Shown in pieces: positions 32,623 to 42,142 of a stretch of 64,000 nt of DNA (its first letter is position 1; every line of letters begins with the position of its first letter). This stretch comes from a virus: the IMG/VR virus record IMGVR_UViG_3300035703_000027, positions 57,190 through 121,189 of that record; one strand, given 5' to 3'. Both the position numbers and the translations under genes were made by a program. Below the pieces are notes generated by a model. The model saw only the letters and a program-made list of their open reading frames with translations, searched no databases and was not told where the DNA came from.

Positions 32623-33600
32623 ATGCCGGCGCAAACCGACGAGTCGAACGACGCGCGCGAGATGCGGGCGTTCACGCTGGAGCTTCGCCGCCCCGGCGAG
32701 GACCCGGCGTATCTCACGCTGCCCATCAACCCGCAGAGCCTGACGATCACGCACCCGTCGCGCAACGCCCCGCAGCACACGCTCGGCGGCCACTACATCG
32801 AGGCGTGGGGCCCGGGCCTGCCGTCCATCACGCTGGAGGGGCACACGGGGTACGCGCCCCGCAGCCCGGTCGAAGGCATCGAAGCGCTGGACGGCTACCA
32901 GGCATTTCGGGCGCTGCTCGACATGCTCAGGCTTTACGACGTGGCGACGACCCGCCAGCGCAACGTGGTGGTCAAGCCCGGCGCGGAGCTGGCGCAGCTC
33001 TTTCTTCACTACTGGGAGGAGGACGAGCACTGGGAGGTCGTGCCGACGGGCTCGGACGCCCTGCGGCGCTCGCGCAGCGCGGACTCCCCGCTGCTGTTCC
33101 GCTACCAGCTCTCGCTGACAGGGGTCGCGCCCGCGACGGTAAGCGACGAGCTGTCGATGCTGCTCGGGTTGCCGTCGCTCGACAACCTGCTCGGCAACCT
33201 CACAAAGGACTGGGGCGAGGTGGGCAAGTTCCTCGGGGCCCTCGGGGCCGGGGCCTCCGCCGCGGCCAAGGTTGCCAAGGAATACGCGGACAAGGCCAAA
33301 GGCTTGATGACCAAGGCCCAGAAGGTCATCCAGACCGGCACGAAGGCCATCAACGCCCTGCTTGCACCCGTGCGCGCGCTGGTAAAGGAGGGCCGCGCAC
33401 TGCTCGCGCAGGCCTCGCGTGTCGTCAACTCCTTGGCGGCGTTCGGGGGCACGCTTAGCCGGGCGGAGGCGGCGCTCGGCATCCGGGCGCTGCGCTGCTT
33501 CAACAACACCTTCGCCCAGATCGCGGCGTGGGGCCGCAAGTTCGTCTCGCCCATCACGGACGGCTGGGCGCGCTACCGCAAGTCGTATGAGCGGTGCTGA
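32623..33600 (+). CDS. Baseplate/tube initiator-like protein
   Basis: A 325-residue protein. The N-terminal 170 residues (LPINPQSLTITHPSRNAPQHTL, PGLPSITLEGHTGY, YQLSLTGVAP) match the domain that in many phages and contractile machines accompanies LysM proteins at the tube/baseplate junction. The C-terminal half is a long helix (KVAKEYADKAKGLMTKAQKVI). The LysM-gp25 fusion is encoded next. Role by analogy. Confidence 0.65.
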   Translation: MPAQTDESNDAREMRAFTLELRRPGEDPAYLTLPINPQSLTITHPSRNAPQHTLGGHYIEAWGPGLPSITLEGHTGYAPRSPVEGIEALDGYQAFRALLDMLRLYDVATTRQRNVVVKPGAELAQLFLHYWEEDEHWEVVPTGSDALRRSRSADSPLLFRYQLSLTGVAPATVSDELSMLLGLPSLDNLLGNLTKDWGEVGKFLGALGAGASAAAKVAKEYADKAKGLMTKAQKVIQTGTKAINALLAPVRALVKEGRALLAQASRVVNSLAAFGGTLSRAEAALGIRALRCFNNTFAQIAAWGRKFVSPITDGWARYRKSYERC

Positions 33601-33602
33601 CG

Positions 33603-34181
33603 ATGGCGGCGACGTGGCACACCGTCTTGCAGTCCGACACCCTGCGCGGGTTGGCCGTCCGGTACTACGGCGACCACCAGCGCTGGGTGGAGATCGCCAA
33701 GGCCAACGGCATCGTCAACGAGTACGACAACCTCTCGGCCTACAACACGCTGCTGATCCCCGACCTGACGGACGAGGCGCTGGGCGACCCGGGCGACCCG
33801 TTCTACGTGGACGTGGCGGTGGGGGCGGACGGCGGGCTGGCGCTGGACGCGCGGGGCGAGGTGCGGCCGGTGGGCGGCCCCGAGAACCTGATGGCCGGCC
33901 TGCTGCGGGCGCTGACCACCGACATAGGGGATCTGCTGCCGCACCCTGGCTATGGGATCGCGCTGTCGCGCTACATCGGCTTCGCCGGCACGCCGCTGTT
34001 CCACCGCTTCCTGGCGCTGGAGGTGCGGCGCGTCATCCTGCGCGACCCGCGGGTGGCGGACGTGAAGAACATCCGGGTGCGCCAGAAGCCGGGCACCCGC
34101 CACATCGAGATCGCCGCGGAGGTGCTGCCCATCGGGGGCGGCGCCTTCATTCGGCTGTTGTTTGACCGGGAGGCCGCATGA
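33603..34181 (+). CDS. LysM-gp25 fusion, baseplate wedge
   Basis: A 192-residue protein. ATG 33603 lies two bases after the previous stop; an in-frame GTG at 33594 is possible. Residues 3-52 are a LysM domain (WHTVLQSDTLRGLAVRYYGD...LIPDL). Residues about 60-190 are a gp25/GPW or DUF2634-like wedge domain (VGGPENLMAGLLRALTTDIG, RVILRDPRVADVKNIRVRQK). These are usually separate genes, so the fusion is notable. It overlaps the baseplate J gene by four bases. Confidence 0.75.
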   Translation: MAATWHTVLQSDTLRGLAVRYYGDHQRWVEIAKANGIVNEYDNLSAYNTLLIPDLTDEALGDPGDPFYVDVAVGADGGLALDARGEVRPVGGPENLMAGLLRALTTDIGDLLPHPGYGIALSRYIGFAGTPLFHRFLALEVRRVILRDPRVADVKNIRVRQKPGTRHIEIAAEVLPIGGGAFIRLLFDREAA

Positions 34182-35287
34182 GTGACCCCTTGAGGCCGTT
34201 GCCCTTCGACCAGATCGTGCAGGCGATGGCCGACCAGTTCACGGCCTACCAGATCGCCACGGACATGCCCCTGACGGACCTGTCCGAGGGCTCCGTGGTG
34301 CGCAGCCTCATGGAGGCCGTGGCGGCGCCGCTTGAGGATCTCATGCTGCGGTTCACGGTGGACTTGCCGAGCCAGTATTTCCTGGACCAGGCCAGCGGCG
34401 CCGCCCTGGACCGCCTGATCGAGAGCTTCACCTTCGGCCTGCTCGCGCGCATCCCGGCCGCCACGGCAGCGGGCGAGGTGGTGCTGGTGGGGACCTCGGG
34501 GGCCATCACGACGGCGAGCGCCGAGGCGCGCACGGCGGACAACTGGCGCGTGCGGCTGCTGGCGCCCGTGACTCTGGTCGCGGGCCAGACGCGGGCGACG
34601 GTGCCTGCGGTCGCGCTGCGGACGGGAGCGGCCGGCAACCTGCCAAAAGGCACGCGCCTGACTCTGGATCCGCCGGTGGCCGGGGTGTCGCACCTGGAGG
34701 TGGCGACGGCGTGGTCGGGCGGGAGCGACGAGCAGAGCGACGAGGACTTTTTGGCCTCGCTCATCACGTGGATCGGGTCGCTGTCGCGCGCGACGCGGCC
34801 GGCGCTGCTGGTGGGGGCGCAGGCGGCGGGCTACCAGTGGGCCTACGTGGCGGAGACGGGTGGGGCCGTGCGGGTGTACCTCGACGACGGTGGCCCGGTG
34901 AGCGAGACGAAGCTCGCCGCGGCCCAGGCCCTGATCGCCCGGGAGTGGAAGGCGGCGGGTGTCTATCTGCGGGTGCTGCCGCGCGTCGCGCACCCCATCA
35001 CGCTGGTGGCGGAGGCTTTCAGCAGCCCGACGGCCACCAAGGCGGAGCTGGAGACGCGCATCGAGGCCGCCTGGCAGGCGGTGTTTGACGCCAAGCGCAT
35101 GGGGGACGCCGTGAGCCGGCTGGACCTGTTGGCGGCGGCGGCCGGCGTGGCGGGCTACAACGGCGTGAACCTGGAGAACCCAGACTACGAGGTGCGCCCG
35201 GCGCTCGACGAGTACGGGGCGACGTTCGGGGACGGCGACCTGTACCCGTATGAGCGGCCGGTGCTGGCCGGGGTCACGTGGCAATGA
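34178..35287 (+). CDS. Baseplate J-like protein
   Basis: A 369-residue protein with the baseplate J order: LTDLSEGSVVRSLMEAVAAP (N-terminal helix block), then TVPAVALRTGAAGNLPKGTRL, then SDEQSDEDFLASLITWIGSL, the hallmark 'sDe..r.R' region. It forms the wedge ring that triggers sheath contraction together with gp25-like and the next protein. Start ATG overlaps the gp25 stop. Confidence 0.85.
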   Translation: MSDPLRPLPFDQIVQAMADQFTAYQIATDMPLTDLSEGSVVRSLMEAVAAPLEDLMLRFTVDLPSQYFLDQASGAALDRLIESFTFGLLARIPAATAAGEVVLVGTSGAITTASAEARTADNWRVRLLAPVTLVAGQTRATVPAVALRTGAAGNLPKGTRLTLDPPVAGVSHLEVATAWSGGSDEQSDEDFLASLITWIGSLSRATRPALLVGAQAAGYQWAYVAETGGAVRVYLDDGGPVSETKLAAAQALIAREWKAAGVYLRVLPRVAHPITLVAEAFSSPTATKAELETRIEAAWQAVFDAKRMGDAVSRLDLLAAAAGVAGYNGVNLENPDYEVRPALDEYGATFGDGDLYPYERPVLAGVTWQ

Positions 35288-36198
35288 CGGCCACGCTGGA
35301 CGCGGCACGCGCCAAGGCCTACCGCCGGATCTTCGCGCACCTGCCGCGCAACTTCCTGGATCCACGCCACCCGAACAACGAGCTGGTGGTGGGGGCGCTC
35401 GCGCACGGGCTGGCGCTGACCACGGTGCTGTACGAGGCGGCGGAGGCCGGGCTGTTCCTCGACACGGCAGGCCAAGAGCTGGTGGCGGACGTGCACGGGG
35501 ACGGGCTCGCGCCGTTGCAGCGCTGGGCCTTGTGGCTGAACGTGCCGCTCATCGCGGGCGAAACGGACGCGCGGCTGCGCGCACGCATCATGGCGCGCCT
35601 GTACTCGCCACGGCTGACCATCGCGGCGATCGAGGACGCGGTGTCGCGGGCGACCGGGCGCACGGTGCGGGTGCAGGAAAGCTACGAGCAGGTGGCGCGG
35701 TTCAACGCGGGGCCCTTCGGGGGCCAGCGCATCGCCGGGAGCCGCTTCAACTGGGGCCGTATCGAGGTGGTGACGGAGCTTCAGGTGGGCGACCCGCCGC
35801 TCGCCGGCACGTCGCCGGTGTCGGCCCTGCTGCGGGAGATGCGGGCCGCGGGCATCTACTGGCGGCACTTGGAGCGAACGCGCGGCCTGGCGCGCTTAGA
35901 ATGGGAGACGCTGGGGTCGGCAACTTGGGCGGCCCGGTCGGTGGTGCGGTTGTGGTCACAGGGGCTGCGGCCGAACCAGCCGGCCCCATGGCGCCCGACG
36001 CGACGGTTCTGGCACCTCGGCGGCACGCTTGCGGCGCGGGGTCACGCGGTGCAGCGGGGCGGCGGCGCCATGCTGCTCGCAGGGCCGGCCGGGGGGCCAT
36101 TGGACGAGGTGCTCGCACGCCACCGGCCGGCGGGGACGCTGGTGCTCACCTGGGACGACACGCGCAGCCACTGGGATGAGACGGACTGGAACGCATGA
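35284..36198 (+). CDS. Baseplate/tail protein, gpI-like position
   Basis: A 304-residue protein directly after baseplate J (ATGA overlap), where gpI or DUF2313-type wedge proteins lie. The N-terminal half (HPNNELVVGALAHGLALTTVLYEAAEAG, DTAGQELVADVHGDGLAPLQ) and INtypical ATGRTVRVQESYEQV support a wedge component. The C-terminal half is Trp/Arg-rich with WDDTRSHWDETDWNA at the end. Family uncertain. Confidence 0.6.
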   Translation: MTATLDAARAKAYRRIFAHLPRNFLDPRHPNNELVVGALAHGLALTTVLYEAAEAGLFLDTAGQELVADVHGDGLAPLQRWALWLNVPLIAGETDARLRARIMARLYSPRLTIAAIEDAVSRATGRTVRVQESYEQVARFNAGPFGGQRIAGSRFNWGRIEVVTELQVGDPPLAGTSPVSALLREMRAAGIYWRHLERTRGLARLEWETLGSATWAARSVVRLWSQGLRPNQPAPWRPTRRFWHLGGTLAARGHAVQRGGGAMLLAGPAGGPLDEVLARHRPAGTLVLTWDDTRSHWDETDWNA

Positions 36199-36854
36199 CC
36201 GAGCCGCTGGAAACCCCGATCTACCTGTTGCCGCGCCAGGCCGGCGGGCCTGCCAACCGGGCGCGCTTCAACCAGGCGCTCGACCGGATCGACACGCTGC
36301 TGGGCGGCCTCGCCGCGCAGGTGGCGACGGTGGATCTGGAGGTGCCGCGCATCAAGCAGCACGGGCCCTTCGTGATGGCGGGGGGCGAGACACAGGTCGA
36401 GCTGCCCGAGCTGTACCAGGTGGGCGCGCGGCGGCTGGAGGTGGAGCGCAGCGGCGTGCGCCACGTGCTGGGGGTGCATTATCAGGAGTTAGACGCGCGC
36501 ACGATCGAGTTCTTCGACCCGTGCCAGCCAGGGGAGATTGTGATGGTGACGGAGTACCAGATCGGGCGCGACGCCGGCGCCCTCGCACCGCTGCCCGCCG
36601 GGCCGATGTACACGGCCACCGAGCCGCCCACCGGGACGATCGACAGCACGGACGGCAGCGACGGCAACGGGACCTTCCTGCTCACGCGGCCCATCGCCGA
36701 CGGCACCACCCCGCGGGTGGTCATCAGCGGCGTCATCGAGTTGGCTCCGGTGGCACACTTCACCTGGGCCGGCAACACCGTGACCATCCTGCCCGGCTAC
36801 AAGCCGATCCAGGGTGAAACGCTCAGCGTCGAGTACCGCTGGGCCTTTTCTTGA
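36195..36854 (+). CDS. Tail/baseplate-to-fibre structural protein
   Basis: A 219-residue protein overlapping the previous gene by four bases. The N-terminus (RFNQALDRIDTLLGGLAAQVATVD) is a short coiled coil. The C-terminal 90 residues are beta-rich with GTIDSTDGSDGNGTFLL and GNTVTILPGYKPIQGETLSVEYRW, reminiscent of fibre-attachment domains; a related GTIDGSNAAFSL...GEWLRASYK ending occurs in the 38316 fibre. Probably the first fibre-module gene. Confidence 0.6.
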   Translation: MTEPLETPIYLLPRQAGGPANRARFNQALDRIDTLLGGLAAQVATVDLEVPRIKQHGPFVMAGGETQVELPELYQVGARRLEVERSGVRHVLGVHYQELDARTIEFFDPCQPGEIVMVTEYQIGRDAGALAPLPAGPMYTATEPPTGTIDSTDGSDGNGTFLLTRPIADGTTPRVVISGVIELAPVAHFTWAGNTVTILPGYKPIQGETLSVEYRWAFS

Positions 36855-36862
36855 GGGCGACC

Positions 36863-37174
36863 ATGTTCTACGTGAGTATTTCCGGCACGCTGGACATCAA
36901 CAGCAACCTGAACGGCGGGGCGAGCGACGCCGGCGTGACCTACGAGGTGCCTGCCGGCTGTGCGTCCCTGTTTGCCGTCAACGCCTCGACGGGGCTCGTG
37001 ACGCCCGCAGCCACCGGGATGGGCGTCGTGCTGGTGAAAAACGCCAGCACGGGTGTGGTGCTGCGCCGGCTGCCGGTGTGTGTCTTGTCGGTGAGTGAGT
37101 TCAGCATCCGCCAGCAGCTCGCCAGCGGGGCCGTCACGCTTGCCACGGGGATCGCGGCGGCAAACGGGGCTTAG
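36863..37174 (+). CDS. Small fibre-module protein, paralogue of fibre N-terminus
   Basis: A 103-residue protein starting at ATG 36863 (GAGGGCGACC upstream). MFYVSISGTLDINSNL and ATGMGVVLVKNASTGVVLRRLPVCVLSVSEFSIRQQLASGAVTLATG align with the first 100 residues of the 38316-39995 fibre. It may be a separate adaptor or fibre base. No enzymatic motif. Confidence 0.6.
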   Translation: MFYVSISGTLDINSNLNGGASDAGVTYEVPAGCASLFAVNASTGLVTPAATGMGVVLVKNASTGVVLRRLPVCVLSVSEFSIRQQLASGAVTLATGIAAANGA

Positions 37175-37276
37175 CCTGTCCGGGCCGCCAGGGCCCCGCC
37201 ACTTTCACAGCGCCGCGGACGCCATTCCATCATCGCGCAGGCAACGGCCGGGTGCTCCACATCAGTCGAGGGCAGC

Positions 37277-38305
37277 ATGTCAGAGGCAAGCATTACGGCC
37301 ACCAACCTGGCCGACGAGATCAGCACCCGCGCGGCGGCGGACAAGGCGCTCAGCGATCGGGTCACGGCGCTGGAGCAGGCGCCCGCGGGCGGCGCCAGCT
37401 TCACCCACGTGGACTTCGAGGCCGTGACGCTCGACGCCAACAACGAGCACGTGCTGGCCGCGGCGTCCAGCGGCATCGTGACGGGCAGCGTTCCCATGCT
37501 GGTGGTGGACGGCGTGGTGCAGGACGGCGTGACCGCCACCAAAACCTACGAGGTGCTGAACGACGCGGGCGGCATCAAGCGCAAGCTGCGCATGTACCCG
37601 CTCTCGCGCAGCTACTCCGTGCTGGGGGACGCCAAGCTCGCCCTGCCGCCCGGTCAGGCCACGACGGCCCTGCTGCTCGACGGCAACGGCGACTACGTGC
37701 TTTCGGCCACCGACGCGTCCCATGCACTGGGCACGGGCGACTTCACGCTGGAGTGTCGCATCTACCCGACGGGCGTCTACAACTACAACACCATCCTGAG
37801 TTCGCGCCCCGACGCGCGCTCGGACCCGAACATGTACGGGTTCGGCCTACGCGGAAACGGCGAGGTGTTTTTCTACACCAACGGCTGGATCCTGATCAGC
37901 CCGTCGAACACGATCCTGGCGAACAACTGGTACCACCTGGCCCTGACGCGCAGCGGCACCACGCTGACGCTGTGGGTCAACGGCGCGTCCGTGGCGACGG
38001 CCACGAACAACCAGAACTTCACCGAGACGCGCCTGTACATCGGGGCGCACGCCAACGGCGCGGAGGCCTACGCGGGCTACCTCCGGGACGTGCGCGTGAC
38101 CAAGGGGGTCGCGCGCTACAGCACCACCTTCACGCCGCCGGCCTCGCCCCTGGCGATCGCAGGCGACGCGCACGGCAGCAGCGTCGCGCTGCTCTCCACG
38201 TTTGCCGGCACCAACGGCAGCACGACGCTGACCTACGTCAAGGGCATCGGCGGCGTGCTGCCGGACGGCAGCAAGGCGTTCATCAGCTACCGCGCGGCCC
38301 TGTAG
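37277..38305 (+). CDS. Tail fibre with LamG/concanavalin-like domain
   Basis: A 342-residue protein starting at ATG 37277 (GAGGGCAGC). Residues 1-40 are a short coiled coil, 45-115 a beta domain, and about 135-285 a LamG-like jelly roll (DYVLSATDASHALGTGDFTLECRIYP, NNWYHLALTRSGTTLTLWVNG, GYLRDVRVTKGVARY). Such domains bind carbohydrate, so this is a candidate receptor-binding fibre for host surface glycans. Confidence 0.75.
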   Translation: MSEASITATNLADEISTRAAADKALSDRVTALEQAPAGGASFTHVDFEAVTLDANNEHVLAAASSGIVTGSVPMLVVDGVVQDGVTATKTYEVLNDAGGIKRKLRMYPLSRSYSVLGDAKLALPPGQATTALLLDGNGDYVLSATDASHALGTGDFTLECRIYPTGVYNYNTILSSRPDARSDPNMYGFGLRGNGEVFFYTNGWILISPSNTILANNWYHLALTRSGTTLTLWVNGASVATATNNQNFTETRLYIGAHANGAEAYAGYLRDVRVTKGVARYSTTFTPPASPLAIAGDAHGSSVALLSTFAGTNGSTTLTYVKGIGGVLPDGSKAFISYRAAL

Positions 38306-38315
38306 GTAAGGCGCC

Positions 38316-39995
38316 GTGTACTCCGTATCGCTAGGCGGCACGCTCAATCTGGCCGAGCTGCTCGCAATCCCGCTCGAAGCGGGGGCAATTTACGCGCTGG
38401 ATGACGGCGCTGGCTCTATCCTGGAAGTGGGTAGCGCCTCGGGCGTCGTCACCACGCTCGCGACGGGCACGGGCACCGTGCTCGTCCTGGATGTGACCGG
38501 GGCCATCTGGCAGCGTGTGGGAATCACGGTGCTGGCGGCAGCGGAAGCCATCGTCCGATCACAGATTGAAAGCAACGCAATCACGCTCACCATCGGGGCA
38601 GTGGCCCTACAGTCGGAGGGGAATCCCAACATGACGGATCGCGGCATTATTGGCGGTATCAGGCTGATCGACAATTCGACGCCTGATGCCAAGCTCCAGA
38701 CCATCACCACGGCTGGCAAGGTCAGCAACTCGGCCACGACGGCCACCAGCGCCAACACCGCCAGCGCCATCGTGGCACGCGACGCCGACGGCAAGTTCAC
38801 CGCGGCGATGATCAGCCTGACGGGGACCCCCACGCAGTCTGGCGATGCCGCCACGAAGGGCTACGTGGACTCGGTTGCGCTCGGCCTCGACGTGAAGGCC
38901 AGCGTGAAGGCGGCCACCACCGCCAACATCACGCTCAGCGGCACGCAGACGGTGGACGGCGTGAGCCTGATTGCCGGCGACCGCGTGCTGGTCAAGAACC
39001 AGACCAACGCCGTCCAGAACGGCGTCTACGTCGTCGCGGCCGGTTCCTGGAGCCGTGCGGCGGACTTCGACGCGGCGGACGAGGTGTCCGGCGGCGCCTT
39101 CATGTTCGTCGAGCAGGGCACCGTGAACGCCGACACCGGCTGGGTCGTCACCTCGGACGGCGCCCTGACGGTCGGCACGGATTCGATCGCCTTCACGCAG
39201 TTCTCGGGCGCGGGCTCGCTGACGGCTGGCAACGGCCTGACGCAGACCGGCACCACGTTCGATGTGGTGGCGGCCGACGGCACCATCGTGGTGAGCGCGA
39301 ACGACATCAAGGTCGGCACGATCGCCGACGCGAACGTGGCTGCCAACGCCGCGATCGCCTACTCCAAGCTCGCCCTGGCCTCGTCGATCAAGAACTCGGA
39401 CGTGGCCTCGGACGCCGCGATCGCCTACTCGAAGCTGTCCCTGTCCGGCAGCATCGTCAACGCGGACATCAGCGCCTCGGCGGCCATCGCCTACTCCAAA
39501 CTGAGCCTCACCGGCAGCATCGTCAACGCCGACGTTGCGGCGGGTGCGGCGATCGCCTACTCGAAGCTGGCCCTCACCGGCAGCATCGTGAACGCGGACA
39601 TCGCGGCCAACGCGGCGATCGAGCTGTCCAAGCTCGCCAAGTCCTCCACGGATGCGGCGACTGCGGACACCCTCGTCCTGCGCGACGCCAACGGTGCCGC
39701 CAAGTTCGCCACGCCGACCGACACCGCCCACGCGGCCAACAAGGGCTACGTGGACGGCCAGGTGGGCCGGTTCATCGCCAACGAGACGCCCACGGGCACG
39801 ATCGATGGCTCGAACGCCGCCTTCTCGCTGGCTTACGCGCCGGCGGCGGGCACCCTCCAGCTCTTCATCAACGGCCTGCTGTTGCTGGAGGGCACCCACT
39901 TCAGCGTGTCCGGCACGACCGTCACGTTCACCTCGCCCTTCCAGCCGCAGACCGGCGAGTGGCTGCGGGCCTCGTACAAGAAGAACGCCGCCTGA
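38316..39995 (+). CDS. Tail fibre with KL-repeat shaft
   Basis: A 559-residue protein starting at GTG 38316. The N-terminal 100 residues match the 36863 protein. Residues 190-310 carry the module KASVKAATTANITLSGTQTV...RVLVKNQTNAVQNGVYVV...RAADFD, common in cyanophage fibres. Residues 340-460 contain five repeats of the type AAIAYSKLxLxGSIVNAD, a shaft repeat. The end is a beta domain (TVTFTSPFQPQTGEWLRASYK). Probably a trimeric fibre. Confidence 0.75.
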   Translation: MYSVSLGGTLNLAELLAIPLEAGAIYALDDGAGSILEVGSASGVVTTLATGTGTVLVLDVTGAIWQRVGITVLAAAEAIVRSQIESNAITLTIGAVALQSEGNPNMTDRGIIGGIRLIDNSTPDAKLQTITTAGKVSNSATTATSANTASAIVARDADGKFTAAMISLTGTPTQSGDAATKGYVDSVALGLDVKASVKAATTANITLSGTQTVDGVSLIAGDRVLVKNQTNAVQNGVYVVAAGSWSRAADFDAADEVSGGAFMFVEQGTVNADTGWVVTSDGALTVGTDSIAFTQFSGAGSLTAGNGLTQTGTTFDVVAADGTIVVSANDIKVGTIADANVAANAAIAYSKLALASSIKNSDVASDAAIAYSKLSLSGSIVNADISASAAIAYSKLSLTGSIVNADVAAGAAIAYSKLALTGSIVNADIAANAAIELSKLAKSSTDAATADTLVLRDANGAAKFATPTDTAHAANKGYVDGQVGRFIANETPTGTIDGSNAAFSLAYAPAAGTLQLFINGLLLLEGTHFSVSGTTVTFTSPFQPQTGEWLRASYKKNAA

Positions 39996-40038
39996 TAGCG
40001 GGGTTCTGACCATCGTCTAATCACGGAGGGTCTGGCAG

Positions 40039-41310
40039 GTGCCATACAACGCCAGCGGCCCCGGGGCCATCGTAGACGTTCGGCGGGTCAAACCGATCAC
40101 CGCCGAATGGATAGGAGACGCCACCGCGGGTGGGGACGCCAACCTACAGTCTTTCGCCGATGCGCGCAGGTTCCTGCGCGCAAAGGTGGCGGACATCACG
40201 GCGCGCAACACGCTTGCGTCGCCGCAGGATGGCGACCTCGTGCTGGTGTTGAACAACGGCACCGGCCAGACCCAACTCGATCGCTACTACAGCGCCACGA
40301 CCTCGTGGGCCACGGTGGCGGTCGAAGGTGGTTCTGGGGGCGGGGGCAGCTCCGCCTCGGCCTTCAAGGCGCCGGTGAGGGTCGCCACCGCGGCGGCGTT
40401 GCCGGCCAACACGCGCGCGGGAAATGTCCTATCCGCCAGCGCGAATGGTGCCCTGCCGGCGGTGGACGGCGTGAGCCTCTCGGTGGGCGATCGCCTGCTG
40501 GTGAAAAACGAGGCGACGGGCGCCAACAACGGCCTCTACACGGTGACGAGCCTCGGCAGCGCGGGCGCGACGTGGAGCCTGACCCGGGCCGCCGACGCCG
40601 ACTCCAGCGCGGAGCTGCCAGCCGGCTCCCTGGTGGTCGCGACGGAAGGCACCGTGAACGCCGACGACGTGTTCCTTCTGTCTACCGATGCGACGGTAAC
40701 ACTCAACACCTCGGCCCTGACGTGGGTCCGGGCCGCCCGCAACGCGGACACCCTCGCAGGCGCGTCAAGTGCGACGGCTGCCACGGCCTCCACGGTGGCG
40801 CTGCGAGGAGCGGATGGCACACTGCGGGCGTCCAATCACGCCAGCGTGGGCGCGGCGGCTGCGGCCGGTGCGGTGGTGGTTCTGGATGCCAGCGGCGTGA
40901 TCCCCGTCGCGGCCCTGCCGGGCAGCGCGTCCCTCAGTCGATTCATGGCCTTGGGCGACCTCGCCAGCATCGTGGCCTCCGAGTCCGGTGGCGCCATCAT
41001 CGACTACGTGTTCGTGCCCGCGGGGTTCACCATCACGGCGATCGACGTGCTGTGCCCGAGTGCACCCGGCGAGGGCAGCATCACGATCGACCTCTTGCGC
41101 TCGACGGGCACGGGGCAGGCGTTCAGCTCGCTGTACACGGGTGCGCCCAACACGAAGCCGAGCCTGACGTGCGCCGGGAACGCCTCGTTCGCGACGTTCA
41201 CGGGAACGAACCTGCCCAACACGACGACGATCGCGGCCGGCTCGGTGCTGGCGGTGAAACTGACGGCGGCGCCGCTCGGCGCCAACGACCTGTACGTGAC
41301 GATTCGGTGA
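40039..41310 (+). CDS. Tail fibre/adhesin
   Basis: A 423-residue protein starting at GTG 40039 (GGAGGGTCTGGCAG). The N-terminus (TAEWIGDATAGGDANLQSFADARRFLRAKVADI) is specific. Residues 110-235 carry the same module as the 45125 gene (RVATAAALPANTRAGNVL...DRLLVKNEATGANNGLYTV...TRAADAD). The C-terminal 120 residues form a beta domain (AIIDYVFVPAGFTITAIDVL). Likely host-recognition fibre. Confidence 0.7.
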   Translation: MPYNASGPGAIVDVRRVKPITAEWIGDATAGGDANLQSFADARRFLRAKVADITARNTLASPQDGDLVLVLNNGTGQTQLDRYYSATTSWATVAVEGGSGGGGSSASAFKAPVRVATAAALPANTRAGNVLSASANGALPAVDGVSLSVGDRLLVKNEATGANNGLYTVTSLGSAGATWSLTRAADADSSAELPAGSLVVATEGTVNADDVFLLSTDATVTLNTSALTWVRAARNADTLAGASSATAATASTVALRGADGTLRASNHASVGAAAAAGAVVVLDASGVIPVAALPGSASLSRFMALGDLASIVASESGGAIIDYVFVPAGFTITAIDVLCPSAPGEGSITIDLLRSTGTGQAFSSLYTGAPNTKPSLTCAGNASFATFTGTNLPNTTTIAAGSVLAVKLTAAPLGANDLYVTIR

Positions 41311-41318
41311 GGTGAGCG

Positions 41319-42140
41319 ATGCCTGTTGTAGGTAACGGTGGGTCTTGGAAGTTTGATGAGCTGAGTTCCGGGTCAGGCACCTGGACGGTTCCGAGCGGCT
41401 TGACGCAGATCAAAGTGACCCTGATCGGCGGGGGCGGCGGGGGTGGCGCGGGCGCCAACTCTCCCGGCGGCGGGGGTGGGGGCGGGGGCGGTGCGGCGGG
41501 CACCTGCCTCTGGCGGTTCCCTCTGGTGGTTACGCCTGGCGCACTGCTGCCCTATTCAATCGGCTCAGGTGGGGCCGCAGGCGGCGCTGGCGGGAACACG
41601 ACGTTCTCCACGATCACCGCGCTGGGGGGCGGTGCGGGCGGCGCCAGCCCTGGTGGCAACGGCGGAGCGGGCGGCCCCGCGGCGTTTGCTTCGGCCACAC
41701 TGGCCGGTGGAGCCGCCGGCAACAACCCCAACGGTGTCGGCGGGGTAGGCAGCCTCCGTTCAATCACGATACAAAACTTTTTTGTGGAGACAGTTTCCGG
41801 CGGCGGCGGCGGCAACGGCAACGGCGGAGGGGGCGGCAACGGCTACAACGGCGGCGGAGGGGGTGTCTCAACCTTGCAGCAGGTCCGCAGTGCTGTCGGC
41901 AGCGGCAGCGCACTTCAAGGGCACGGCACCGGGGGCGCCGGGGGCACAGGCTACGGCAGCAGCGGCGGCGGGGGGGGCGGTCAAGGCACCGGCACGGGCG
42001 GGGGCGGCGGGGGTGGCGGGGGTGCCAACGGCTGGCCTTTCGGCTCTAGCCCACCTTCCGCCAGCAGCGGCAGTCCGAACTCGCCGCGGGCCGGCGGCGC
42101 CGGCGCAGGCGGCTACATCCGCATCGAGTGGGAGGCCTAG
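41319..42140 (+). CDS. Glycine-rich adhesin
   Basis: A 273-residue protein of which roughly half is Gly. After a folded start (GTWTVPSGLTQIKVTLIGG), long Gly runs alternate with short hydrophobic segments through to the end (GGYIRIEWEA). This matches the polyglycine-sandwich pattern of tip adhesins and of Gly-rich tail proteins in many phages. It probably forms the receptor-contacting tip. The Gly runs are unstable DNA repeats and could vary quickly. Confidence 0.7.
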   Translation: MPVVGNGGSWKFDELSSGSGTWTVPSGLTQIKVTLIGGGGGGGAGANSPGGGGGGGGGAAGTCLWRFPLVVTPGALLPYSIGSGGAAGGAGGNTTFSTITALGGGAGGASPGGNGGAGGPAAFASATLAGGAAGNNPNGVGGVGSLRSITIQNFFVETVSGGGGGNGNGGGGGNGYNGGGGGVSTLQQVRSAVGSGSALQGHGTGGAGGTGYGSSGGGGGGQGTGTGGGGGGGGGANGWPFGSSPPSASSGSPNSPRAGGAGAGGYIRIEWEA

Positions 42141-42142
42141 CC

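Noticed and set aside
41319-42140. Collagen-like (Gly-X-Y) protein
   Set aside because: Glycines come in runs, not every third residue, which fits a polyglycine-sandwich adhesin instead.
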